A DNA stretch of 64,000 bases from the NCBI GenBank assembly GCA_033239005.1, contig BSQZ01000052.1, forward strand, positions 3,082,501-3,146,500. The letters run 5' to 3'. Under the pieces are notes generated by a model that saw only the letters and a program-made list of their open reading frames with translations, searched no databases and was not told the origin of the DNA. The position numbers and the translations under genes were made by a program. Below are positions 24,109-35,037 of this stretch, piece by piece (positions within the stretch are counted from its first letter, which is position 1; every line of letters begins with the position of its first letter). This DNA is from Lamellibrachia satsuma (taxonomy: Eukaryota > Annelida > Polychaeta > Sabellida > Siboglinidae).

Positions 24109-25125
24109 TCAACACCAGCAACAAATTCTACCCCGCAGTGTGGTGAAGGCCACACGGAAGTCGTTCTGGAAGGCGAAGTAGAGCAGGGGGTTGATGGTAG
24201 AGTTGAGGTAGGCCGACCAGTACGAGTACTGGTACAGGTTGGCAGAGATGCAGTCAGCACAGTAGGCACTGATCGGCCAGAAGACACAAAACGGCAGCCA
24301 GCACAGCACGAAGAAAGCGATGACGGCTCCTAGCATGCGCAGACTGCGGATGTGACGTCGGTGTCGTTGCAGTTGTCGCTCCACTGCCATCGCAAGCACC
24401 GTGTCGACACTCGGGCCGCCGGCCGTGCTGATGGAGTCGACGGTGGAGACGGCGACGTCGACCAGCCCTCCAGTGGTGGCGGCCGTGGCGGCGGTCTCGA
24501 GCTGGTGAGAGTCGGCGATCGTGCGGAACCGCTTCCGCAGCCGGTTGACGCAGGCGACGTAGATGACGACGATGAACAACAGCGGGAGGTAGTACACGAC
24601 GATCGACTGGACGAGTACGTAGAGTGGCGGCGGGATGTAGTAGCAGTCGTTGTCGACGGCCGGCGACGCCGAGCGGTAGTAGAGGACGGCGGGCAGCCAC
24701 ACACCCGCACCTACCACCCACGCCAACGCGATTCTCTTGAGCGCGTAGCTCAACTTCGTGCAGGTGGCCCTGTACTCGATCGGCCTGTACAGGGCCAGGA
24801 AGCGGTCGTGTGCGAGCAGCAGGACGTGCAGCATGCTGACGGTGCAGCACACGGAGTCGGTGCACATCCACAGCGTGCAGAGCATTTGTCCGAGCGGCCA
24901 CAGTCCGTACATGGTGTAGACCGTCATGGCGGGCATGACTAGCAGACCGACGAGTCCGTCCGCGACAGCCAGCGAGAACATGTACATCCCCGGCGTCGTG
25001 TGCAGCTTCTTCTCCGTCGCCACGCACGCCATCACTGTCACGTTGACAGTCGTCGTGACGAACACCAGTGAAACTAGTGTCACTAGCAGCGTCACGGTGC
25101 CGAATACTGCCGCCATGGCCGCCAT
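24109..25125 (-). CDS. Aminergic-like GPCR, intact copy 2 (338 aa)
   Basis: A paralogue of the receptor at 15494-16510, with the same length and the same class A marks: N28, D56, C83/C161, D90 (D3.32), HDRF 106-109, CWLPF 275-279, NPLLY 312-316. By eye 15 of 338 residues differ: L45P, V87M, T91S, T98M, M123T, F152S, A157V, V191A, P221L, T232I, R252L, F288Y, K333R, C337W and G338C. T91S is next to the amine-binding Asp, and F152S and A157V lie in the second extracellular loop, so ligand preference could differ. The frame is fully open and the start context is identical. It faces an ATP2C1 exon-24 copy downstream, so its 3' UTR would run into ATP2C1-derived sequence. Confidence 0.9.
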   Translation of the reverse strand: MAAMAAVFGTVTLLVTLVSLVFVTTTVNVTVMACVATEKKLHTTPGMYMFSLAVADGLVGLLVMPAMTVYTMYGLWPLGQMLCTLWMCTDSVCCTVSMLHVLLLAHDRFLALYRPIEYRATCTKLSYALKRIALAWVVGAGVWLPAVLYYRSASPAVDNDCYYIPPPLYVLVQSIVVYYLPLLFIVVIYVACVNRLRKRFRTIADSHQLETAATAATTGGLVDVAVSTVDSISTAGGPSVDTVLAMAVERQLQRHRRHIRSLRMLGAVIAFFVLCWLPFCVFWPISAYCADCISANLYQYSYWSAYLNSTINPLLYFAFQNDFRVAFTTLRGRICCWC

Positions 25126-25136
25126 AACTGTGGCGA

Positions 25137-25144
25137 TGACGTCA
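25137..25144. promoter_or_regulatory. Full palindromic CRE upstream of GPCR copy 2
   Basis: TGACGTCA at the same distance before the start codon as in copy 1. Its retention in both intact genes, and its loss in the block A pseudogene, fits a working element but may only reflect recent duplication. Confidence 0.4.
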
Positions 25145-25199
25145 CAACGATTGCGGGTCGTCGAAGAAATCTCTACAACTGCAAAGTTTCATGACAATG

Positions 25200-25998
25200 G
25201 ATGAACACTGCTTACTGTGACACGCCCGTGGTTATATGATTGACCACGATACGATCAAAATCCTGAGATGTATGTGTGTTTTCTGCATGACCTATGCGGT
25301 ATCTGTTGAAGGCAGGAAGCTCGTGTTTCTTATCCTATCCATACGAAATAAAAGACGGGCCACACGCATGCACACACGCACACACGCACGCAGGCATGCA
25401 CATCTAATGCCTACTCAAATGAGTGTTAGTGGAAAACAAGTATTCTTAGTCTACCGTTTCTCTCAAACGTAGCAGATAGACAGGATGTAAGGGTTCAAAT
25501 ACATTAGGGATCAATGCCAAACTACGCATCACAGCCAAATTAGTGAGGTTTGAATCGAAAAATAAAAATTGCCGACATTAGATTTAGGTATATATTTATA
25601 CATAGCTGCTCCTGATCCTTTGCAATAATAGTATATTTATTCGTACTACAATTTATACATTTAAGTTAAAACAATATTTACTGGGTACATAAACCAGAGT
25701 GCAATGAGTGCAAATCGGTAGCTTAAGGTAAGCAATCAAGTTTTTTGTAGGTGATCCCTAAGTCAAAATACGGGCCTTTGTTTTGACAGTAAAGTGAAAC
25801 GTAGCACGTACAAACCACTTTGCTATCCATATGAACTATCTTACCAAACTTTTTTTCAGTCTGTAGTTTATGTTACTTGATGAATGATATAATATGTTAC
25901 TTGATGAATGATATAATATGAACACTAAATAATCAGTTTGATCACTATTTAGTTAAAACCACGACGATCTCATAGTCAAAAAAGTACATTAAGTACGT
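25200..25998. other. GPCR upstream region (block C)
   Basis: Non-coding and AT-rich, with a cacacgcacg repeat near 25365-25400 and a direct repeat of a gttacttgatgaatgatataat unit at 25871-25917. Part of it (25730-25860) matches 6750-6880 and 33500-33600. Confidence 0.5.
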
Positions 25999-25999
25999 T

Positions 26000-26112
<113 letters not shown>

Positions 26113-26114
26113 AT

Positions 26115-27025
26115 TAACTATCCTGCTCCTACTGTTCATCTACCTCAGGTCTAATATTAGAACAGTCTTGGAGACAACAAGCATCTGTGCATCTGAGTTC
26201 ATTCATAAGGCACACGCAGTTTGGAGCCTTACAAACACGCTTCCATTGGAATGATATCAACTCCAGAACAACCTCCGGGGCTGGGGATCCAGTCAGCCAG
26301 TTAATGTTGAGTTTGCCATCGTCACCTAGCTCCCACAAATGACCATCATGGGGTGAGGGAACGTCACGGCACCTGTCTAGAGTCCGATGCCATATCCCAG
26401 AGTGATAGGCTCTGACGGCATGCATGTGGAGACAGTCGTTACAAGGAGGGAGCTAGCCACACAACACATCCCCTTCTTGGCCCGGAAAAGTTGGTAGCGC
26501 AGCTCATTGATATGTTGTAGTTTCATGGGCTTCATCTTACCTTGACCAGAGAAAGCACTCACTCTGTCACAACCTGAAAATGCGTGCATTCCCAACAGAG
26601 CAGCACATGTTCCTAGTCCAATAGCTGCACATATTTTCTTGATATCGTGTATGTTTGTCCTGGCTCTTGTGCCACACTTCACGTAAAGTTTACAGCTAAT
26701 ACGAGTTGCACAGCCATATAAATAATCAACACGTTAGTGTCATCTGCGAAAATTATGATTGAATCATAGTCTACAGCGGCTTGTTTTGCTTGCAACCACA
26801 TGTGAGTGTCTGCCTCTTCTTGTACCGTCTTCATCTCATTCACTTCCTCCGACCTTTGTGCTGTGAGTTCGAAACACTTATCAGCACATGTCACGTATCA
26901 TCATGCAGAAAACTGCAAGAACCCCACTGCTGTGGCGAAGCAGGGCCAGATACTTAGTGAATCGTCCCAGTATTTGACTGGAAGCTGGGTGATTAAGCAC
27001 TGCCTGGAGGCGCGTGTGTTTTCTT
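26115..27025 (-). pseudogene. Multicopy uncharacterised family, pseudogene (block C)
   Basis: The C-terminal Cys-rich domain is best kept here (26425-26129: PDVPSP-like RDVPSPHDGHLWE, NINWLTGSPAPEVVLEL, then CKAPNCVCLMNELRCTDACC). It follows CAAIGLGTCAALLGMHAFSG (26640-26560) and EEADTHMWLQAK plus FADDTNV (26810-26715). A deletion near 26895 removes the middle of the gene found in blocks A and B and joins the N-terminal ESSQILGRFTEY-type segment. Stops and frame changes mark it as dead. Confidence 0.6.
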
Positions 27026-27539
27026 AGAGCTCTTCCAAACATTTAATGACCCCAGGTAGAAGTTCCCTCAATGTGGTGTTCTTCTAATCATTGGTTGAAG
27101 TCTTTCCAGCCTCAGAAGAGTTTCATACACAAGCTTGTGGAGGTATACTCCGAGGTTGCTTTGTCGGTTGTATTGATAGAGCCACTGATACCTATTATTC
27201 GCTGGAAGGAGTGGAGTTATCCATCATTTGATTATGGTCGAGTATGTTTTCGTTGAAAATAATCAGATGGTTGCTTTGCGCTTAGGCTCAACGATTAAGC
27301 ACTCGACCCTTGTCTTATTCCTGATTGTCGTCATCCGGGCGCTTGAGCGCATTCCCCCTTTTCACATCATAGCAGCCAAGAGAACGACTTAACACAAATC
27401 ACACTCCCCCTTTTATACAAGTACACGTGTGTAGAAGTGGCAGAGGGAGTTTTTAGCTACTCGTGTGATGATGCAGAACGCTGCAGTGTTGTGAAGGATG
27501 CAGTAATTATTGCTGCAAAAAAATGTATATGTAACGATC

Positions 27540-29056
27540 AACAATGATGTCGCATTTTCAGGTTACAAACTGTACTGTAATTCCAGAATAAACATGCAAC
27601 GTGGTGGTGTTGTCATATATGTGTATGAATCTCTGCTTAACAATTGTCAGTCTTCTGATATTTGTCTAAGGAACATTTCGTATGTGGTTAATGACTGTTT
27701 TGAAAGCATCTTTATCGAATTACAGATTAGTAAACACGAATAAATCAATGTCGGTTGTATGTATAGAGCGCCGTATACCAGCATCAGCAAATTTAATGAC
27801 AATCTCTTATTCATACTGGGAAATCTCACCAGTAAAATTGTATAGATCTATTGCACTGCGAAGAGCTGAAACAAAATATTTCCTTGATCAAATGTTTAGC
27901 TCTGGGTTATATCCCTTGATCACCAGGCCAACACGAATAACAGGCACGAGTGCTACTATAATAGATAACATTTTCTGTTCTGAGCTGTGTGTGTGGCATT
28001 GTTTTAAGCGACGCTACAGATCATATGCCAATTTTCGTTCTGTGTGACAACAGTACTAATGTGGTTAATCATGAAGATCCAATAGTTAAATATGAATCAA
28101 AATTAGATGAAGATTCGTTACATAGACTTGAGCACGACCTAAATAATATAAACTGGGAAATTGTAATGAATAAGTCAAACCCTAACTTAGCATTCTCGCG
28201 CTTTATGCAAGTACTAAGTAATACTTACAACGATGGTTGTCCTGTCAAAATAACCACGTATACAGGAAAACAAAACGGAACGATAAACCTTGGTTAACAA
28301 GAGGGCTAAAAAATGCCTGCATAAAAAAACCGTACTTAGCTTTTCTAAAAAATAGGTCAGAATTAATAGAAAGTCGCTACAAAAAGTACAAAAACAAGTT
28401 AACACAACTCTTACGTCTAGAAAAAAAGAACTATTACAGAAAAAGACTCGAAGATTGTAAAGCTAATACAAGAGAGACTTGGAACATTCTTAACAACATA
28501 ATAAGTAAAAGAAAATCTGAAACAAAATATTCCAACGAATTTCGCGTTGGTGAAAATCGAGTAGTATTAGAAAGTAAAGAAATAGCTAACCATTTCAACA
28601 AATTCTTTGTTGACATAGGTACACATTTATCAAGCCTTTATAGAACCCTGCCCGGGAACAAAGCCCACTGATTTCGTAAAATGTAATGTATCACAGTCAA
28701 TGTATATACACCCAGAAACTAAGCAAGAAGTACTTGACTTTGTGTCTGGGTGCAAAAGTAAAACTTCATACGGACACGTTGAGATCAGCATAAAAACAGT
28801 TAAGCATATAATAGAGCAAATTGTAAAACCGGTAACCCACATTTTTAAAAGATCATTGATCTGAGGTCATTTCCAAATGATATGAAATTCCTGTATTTAA
28901 GTCAGGTGATCGTTTTAAATTTTCTAATTACAGACCCATATCTCTTTGATCCCAATTTTCAAAAATACGGGCTGTATGGCTTCAGAAGTAATCATTCGAC
29001 CTCACTAGCTCTAACTGAATTTGTCGAAGAGGTTACTTATGCAATGGGTTATTGAT
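27540..29056 (+). mobile_element. Jockey/CR1-superfamily LINE, decayed copy 2
   Basis: The same family and the same left junction as the LINE at 9558. The endonuclease part reads AFSGYKLYCNSRINM and ADHMPIFVLCDNST. The linker (28090-28640) and the start of reverse transcriptase (GFRSNHSTSLALTEFVEE near 28978-29035) follow, with frameshifts. It is cut at about 29056, where a different CR1 element begins. The linker is better preserved than in copy 1. Confidence 0.8.
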
Positions 29057-29061
29057 GCGTA

Positions 29062-31064
29062 TGTTTAAATGCAAGGAGCATAGTAAATAAGAAAAACGAA
29101 TTAAACATTATGGTAGAAGATATTGACCCTCACATAATTGGTATAACTGAATCATGGGCCAACATAGATATAACATATGCTGAATTAGGACTGACAGGAT
29201 ACGTAATGTTTAGGAGAGATCGAATAAGAAGAAAGGGCGGGGGAGTTATTTTATATGTTAAAGAATCTATTCAGGCTTATGAAATAAAACTAGAAAGGGA
29301 AGCAGATTGCGATGAAGCTGTTTGGTGCAAAATTGTTTCAGGAAATTCAAAATTAACTATTGGATTAGTTTACCGAAGTCCAAACATAAACGAAGAGGAC
29401 AACACAAAAATAAAAACGCTATAAAGGAAGTTAGTAAAGGGGAATGTATCATAATGGGAGATTTTAACCATGGACACATACAATGGAATTCTCTAGAGAG
29501 CACAGGGATTGAGGATCAACAATTTCTATGTTTAATCCAGGATAGCTTTCTTACTCAGCACAAAAACAATTAGTGGACAATGTAAAAATATTTGAACCAT
29601 TGGGTAATAGTGACCATAATCAAATACATTTTGACATCAATGCAAAATCAGAAAGTAAAAATAAGAAAACGTACAAGAGAAACTTCCACAAAGGTAACTA
29701 CAAAGATATGCGAAAATACTTAGCAAAGCTAGATTGGAATAACATGCTGATGAATAAGACCGCAATTGAATGTTGGAATATTCTAAAATATGAAATTGAG
29801 AGTATCATCGATAAATTTGTTCCCTTCCAAAAACAAGGAAAACGGTGTAGAAAGAAACACTTGTCAAAAGAAGCAATTAGAAAAATAATGCTAAAACAAA
29901 CTATGTGGAGGGTTTATAGGCTTACCAGAAAGGAAGAAGACTATGCAAAATACAAAGAGGCACTTAATGCACCTACAACTGAAATCAGACAATCTAAAAG
30001 AAGCTATGAACAAAAACTGGCATGTAACATAAAAAATTACATCAAGAGTTTTTATGAATATGTCAGGAGTAAACAAAACGTACAAGACAAGGTTGGACCT
30101 CTAGAAGACAGTGCTGGAAATATAATATCACAGGGGTTTTTAATGGCGGAAGACCTAAATGGTTACTTCAGTTCAGTGTTTACCAAAGAAGATATTAGTT
30201 CATTACCAGTTGCTGATGTTAAATTTCAGGTGGCTAAATCTGACTATTTAGGTCCGTTAGTTGTAACTCCAGAATTGGTAGCTAAGAAAATAAAGGCAAT
30301 GAAGGATAACAAATCACCGGGAGTGGATGGGATTTCTCCAAAATTACTAATGGAAACAGTAGAACAAATCAGTATACCACTTGCAAGAGTATTCAACTTG
30401 TCATTAAAAGAGGGAGTTGTTCCGTTTGAATGGAAAGAAGCAAACATCATACCATTATTTAAAAAGGGTTCGAGAAATAAGTCAGAGAATTACAGACCAG
30501 TGAGTTTAACGTCAGTGATTTGTAAATTATTAGAAAGGTTAATTAAAGACCATATGGTGGACTTCCTCGTAAAGCATAAATTATTAAATTCATCTCAACA
30601 TGGATTCCTTAAAGCGAGGTCATGCTTAACAAATATGTTATGTTTTTTGGAAGAAATCACTAAGTGGATAGACGTGGGATCGCCAGTAGATATTATCTAC
30701 TTAGATTTTCAGAAAGCTTTTGACAAAGTGCCACATCAAAGATTACTACTTAAATTAAAAGCCCATGGTATCGGGGATAGCATAACTGACTGGATAGAAC
30801 AATGGCTGACTGACAGAAGACAACGAGTTGTAGTAGATGGAGAAGTTTCAAATTGGAAATCGGTTTTGAGTGGGGTACCTCAAGGATCAGTATTAGGACC
30901 TATATTATTCTTAATTTATATCAATGACTTGGACGACAGTATAACAAGTAACGTACTGAAATTTGCGGATGACACAAAACTGTTTAGAAAGGTTAATACT
31001 GATGGTGATAAACAACATTTACAAAATGATCTAGACAGATTAGTGAAATGGTCTGAGAAATGGC
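29062..31064 (+). mobile_element. CR1-like LINE ORF2 (endonuclease and RT), 3'-truncated
   Basis: This copy starts in the endonuclease (CLNARSIVNKKNEL, then IIGITESWA, GGGVILYVKES, MGDFNHGHIQW). A frameshift lies near 29424 and a deletion of about 50 bp near 29563 removes part of the endonuclease. Reverse transcriptase then runs open from 29573: DNKSPGVDGIS, YRPVSLTSVICKLLERLI, DIIYLDFQKAFDKVPH, GVPQGSVLGPILFLIYINDL and FADDTKLF with the catalytic Asp pair. The coding sequence stops abruptly at WSEKWH (about 31064), where block D minisatellite sequence begins. It belongs to the same family as 1-2620. Confidence 0.9.
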
Positions 31065-31859
31065 ACCGATACAAATTAATTTACTTGTCGTGGTTGCACC
31101 GAGATACATTTAGACTTTAGAGTGACTCCATCGACAATTCACTCAGTGATTACAATGAGCGCCAAGTAAACACACATGAGGGGTTCTGTTAATGAATTAC
31201 GTGTTTTGACAACAGCACGTTTCTACTGTTTCCCAGAAAAATCAAGATGTTGTTCCACAGGTCTGTAGGTACAGAGCGAAGTGCATCGAACGATGCTAAC
31301 GACCGTCTACAGTGAAGAATGCTACACAAAAGAACCTACCTTTATTGTGGACAACGTCGATCCCGGCGATAAATCATACGAAGACAGCAGAAGAACTATT
31401 TACTTGCCTTGTTAAATCTTGACTTGCAATTGCCCCGTAACGCCTCACCCGAGTCGACTGGCCAATGTTGTCGCCACAGCACAGAAACTGTCACCCTCGT
31501 CAAACACGTGCAACTATGAGGATGACAGGTTAGAAATGTGGTTCTCGGTTTGTACCTATTGTCACCTGTAGAGATATAGCTTATGGACAAACAGGGGATT
31601 CGATTATTGGCAGAAACGCCCCAGAAATGTCACAATTTCTCATTATGGGTTCGGTTATTAAGCTGAGATAATTATGTTGATGCGATCGTTCTAGGCTGCT
31701 GTGATATGTTGAGAAATATATTACTCCGGGTAGAGAATCAGGTTGGAAATATCAAATAGTTTGCTCGATTCAAGTAATCCATATTAGCTTAATTGATCTT
31801 GGGCTTCATTGGGGTTATTGATGTTTAGTCATTTAATGTTTGCACAGTACTGTATAATA

Positions 31860-32510
31860 CAGAGCAGTGTGGTATTGTAGCTTCAAAGGGTAATCAAATT
31901 CTTGGATTGATTAGAAGAAACACAATATACAAGGAAAAAAAGTTAATTATACTTCTTTATAAAGCAACAGTTAGACCTCATTTAGAATACTGTGTAAAGC
32001 ATGGAGACCATATCGTAAGAAGGATATAGATACGCTCGAACGCATACAAAGGAGAGCAACTAAAATGATTCCAGAACTGAGCGACCTTAGTTATGAAGAA
32101 CGTCTGAAAGAATGTGGTTTAACAACTTAGAGACAAGGAGGTTAAGAGGAGATCAGATTGAAGTTTTTAAGATATTGAATGGGTATGAAAATATTGATAG
32201 AAATATGTTTTTCTCACTCAAGAAGGATAGCAGAACTAGAGGACATGAGGTAAAATTAGTAAAGGATCAATGTAGATTGGACATCAGGAAGCACTCGTTC
32301 TCACAGAGGACAATAAATGAGTGGAACAAATTGTCTACAGATTGTGTAACTGCTAGCAGCGTGAATATGTTTAAAAACAAAGTTGACACATATCTCAGGA
32401 GGGCGGGCTATAAGTAGATGAACATTGTTGGACTCTCGATAAGCCAATGGCTTCCTTGTCCACTTGCCATCTGGGCCTTTGGCTTGGATGGCAAATCTTG
32501 TTAAATCTTG
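31860..32510 (+). mobile_element. CR1-like LINE 3' end, 5'-truncated insertion
   Basis: The C-terminal part of a CR1 ORF2: LGLIRRNTIYKEKKLI, ATVRPHLEYC, ERIQRRATKMIPELSD, then an open stretch 32112-32417 (RLRGDQIEVFKILNGYENID, SFSQRTINEWNKLSTD, VNMFKNKVDTYLRRAGYK, stop). A 3' UTR of about 95 bp follows (gccatctggg...ggcttggatggc) with a short ttgttaaatc direct repeat at the end. Block B is uninterrupted at the matching place (13293), so the fragment is an insertion. Its 3' UTR is the source type of the VNTR at 51840-52250. Confidence 0.85.
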
Positions 32511-33714
32511 TTAAATACGCACCGGTGTCAAATGATTACTGTAAACAGTTTTGCACTGCCGAAACCTTTACGCAGGATTTGTGAATGCTACAAGGAAACG
32601 TTAGGTTATCAACTGCTAAATGATGTGCATGACTGGACATGCGATCCAAACACACCTGAAGCCGAGGAATCCTTCGAGGCCGTTATAACCAATAAGTGCA
32701 CTGTAGACAGAATACACACATACTGTATACACTATTTATACTATTGGAACAAAATAATGCTCGGTCTATCAATCAAGACTGTTTGCGTAAATCAATTAAA
32801 GTGTACTTTTGTGGGTTTCGCAGTGACGGTTTTACATAAAATATAAAAGAAATCAAGATTTCAGTGTATATTTTGTGAACAGTTTAATGAAATACATCTG
32901 TGTTGGTTTCACATAAACACATACAAAACAATACATGGAATGTCACAGCGTTGTAGCAGTCTTAAAACATAGCCAAGTTGACGTTGTCAAAGATAATAGA
33001 ACACAAGATTTGCTCTGACAAACAAACCTAAAGATATGTACACTATATTACTAAGTCACCCGAAACACCTGTGTAAAATTATATATTTGATAACAATAAT
33101 CTAAGCACACTATTTATTTTACAAGAATGTAAAAACATTTACACGACTAATTTTAACAATTTAATGCACAACTGGTGATTGGAAACGTTTTCAAGTAAAA
33201 CACTAGCTCATAACGAATGCTGCAGATGAATTTATACATTCATCACAAGTAAACAAAATCAAAATGTAATCTTGTACACTTAACTTAAAATTGACCTGAA
33301 ACAAGGCAACATTTATGTTACTCTCCTGTCTCCAGCTATTTTTTTTTACATTTCTTACATTAGTCAAACTACATTTCAAAAAATACTAGAGAATAACATA
33401 GGCAAGTAAACATGTCATGTAACAATGCGTTGATTATTTGGGCTATAAGGATAATTAATGTCTAAGCCCATCAGTTCAGTACGCATTGATATAAGCAATC
33501 AAGTTTTTTTGTAGGCGATCCCTAAGTCAAAATGCGGGCCTTTGTTTTGACAGTAAAGTGAAACGTGCCATGTACAAACCACTGTCTTAACACATTTGTT
33601 TCAGTCTGTCGTTTATATAGTTACTTGCAATGCATGTGTGTTATTCATAAATGACATAATATGAACATTAAATATTTAGTTTGATCACTATTTAGTTACT
33701 GTTGTGGAGAATCA

Positions 33715-33910
33715 AGGCCAGATACTCAGTAAATCGTCCCAATATTTGACTGGAAGCTGGATGATTAAGCACTGCCTGGGGGTTTTCATGGCGTGTGTTT
33801 TGTTGGAGCTCTTCCAAACATTTAATGACCGCAGGTATAAGTTGCGTGTCCTCAATGTGGTGTTCTTCTAACCATTGGTTGAAGCCTTTCCAGCCTCAGA
33901 AGAGCTTCTT
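33715..33910 (-). pseudogene. Multicopy-family N-terminal remnant (block D)
   Basis: A short piece matching the N-terminal SQILGRFTEYLALI-type segment of the family seen at 9050, 18680 and 27000. The rest of the gene is deleted. Confidence 0.5.
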
Positions 33911-34337
33911 ACACACGTACTACGCCTTTGTATTGGCGGCTATATTGATCCTGCCACTGATACCTATAATTCGCTGGAAGGAATGGAGTTATCCGTCATT
34001 TGATTATAGTCGAATAAGTATTCGTTGGAAATAATCAGATGATTGCTTTGCGATTAGGCTCGACGATTGAAATAATCAGATGGTTGCTTTGCGGTTAGGC
34101 TCAACGATTAAGCACTCGACCGTTTTCTTATTCCTGACGGTGGTCATCCGGTGCTTGAGCGCATTCGCCCTTTTCACATCATGGCAGCCACGAGAACCGT
34201 TTATCGCAAATCACACTCACCCTTTTATACAAGTACACGTGTGTAGAAGTGGCAGAGGGAGTTTTAAGCTACTCGTGTGGTGATGCAGAACGCTGCAGTG
34301 TTGTGAAGGATGCAGTAATTGTGACTGCAAGAAAATT

Positions 34338-35037
34338 TTATCGTTGCGAGCCCCGTTAAAACAATTTTTTTGCATAAACATATACGTATCAAAATAGCAA
34401 TACCTGCAGTGATTTTGGATAAAAAGTGAAGTTCCAAGTGGTTATGTGCTGGATGGATTATTACCTCTTTCTTCAAGAATTAATTAATCAGATGTTATTA
34501 GGTTGATCAGATGTGTACGTGCACGCATAAATACGTACAGTTTCTGAATGCATGAGCGCCCTGCCCGTACAAAGGGCAACAGAAGATGACCTGACATCAG
34601 GGATCAGATTAACTAAGACTAATGAAACAACTAGATGCGCCAGCATGTGTGCTGTCACCTGGTGGTTTATTTATACCGATGCTCAATGTGGTTTGCGGCT
34701 CACAGAGTGCGGTCCCTTATCATCGCTTGGCTCGAGTGCGTTGTTTTATTTGCCAGTGTCTCCTAACAAAGTTGGAGTATTAAAGTCATTTGCTATCTCT
34801 CGAAGTTCGTTCGTAGTCTTAGGTAGCGACACATTATCTCCATCTATGGCGTGGTAGCATCGACATCGTTGCGAAACAAATTCCCGCTCCGAACCAGTTA
34901 ATCGAAACGAACATTGATGCGGGCTTTATAACCGGTTGCTATCTGAGACTGACTGATATTTTTCAACGAGCGAACAGTTGTAAATTTCAACTCGATAATC
35001 TACATTGATCAGATAAGTGACTTTTATTATCACATCA
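34338..35037. other. Upstream region of the Ty3-like element (possible LTR)
   Basis: No coding sequence is supported. A Ty3-like gag starts at 35038, so this stretch should include its leader and perhaps its 5' LTR. A tggtagcatcg motif at 34854 could be a tRNA primer-binding site. No second LTR exists in the window because the element is cut at its 3' end, so LTR borders cannot be set. Confidence 0.3.

Larger units (their letters stand above)
31065..34337. repeat. Segmental duplication block D (internally deleted)
   Basis: It matches block B from 12490 onwards up to 31859, is split by a CR1 3' fragment (31860-32510), and resumes at 32511. A large deletion at about 33441-33490 joins sequence equal to 23165 in block C with sequence equal to 25733. 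That removes the exon-24 copy and the whole GPCR. The right end (33715-34337) holds a small multicopy-family remnant and the shared right flank. Confidence 0.75.

Noticed and set aside
34552..34857. 101-aa ORF upstream of the Ty3-like gag
   Set aside because: No recognisable domain; it lies in what is probably the LTR/leader region.
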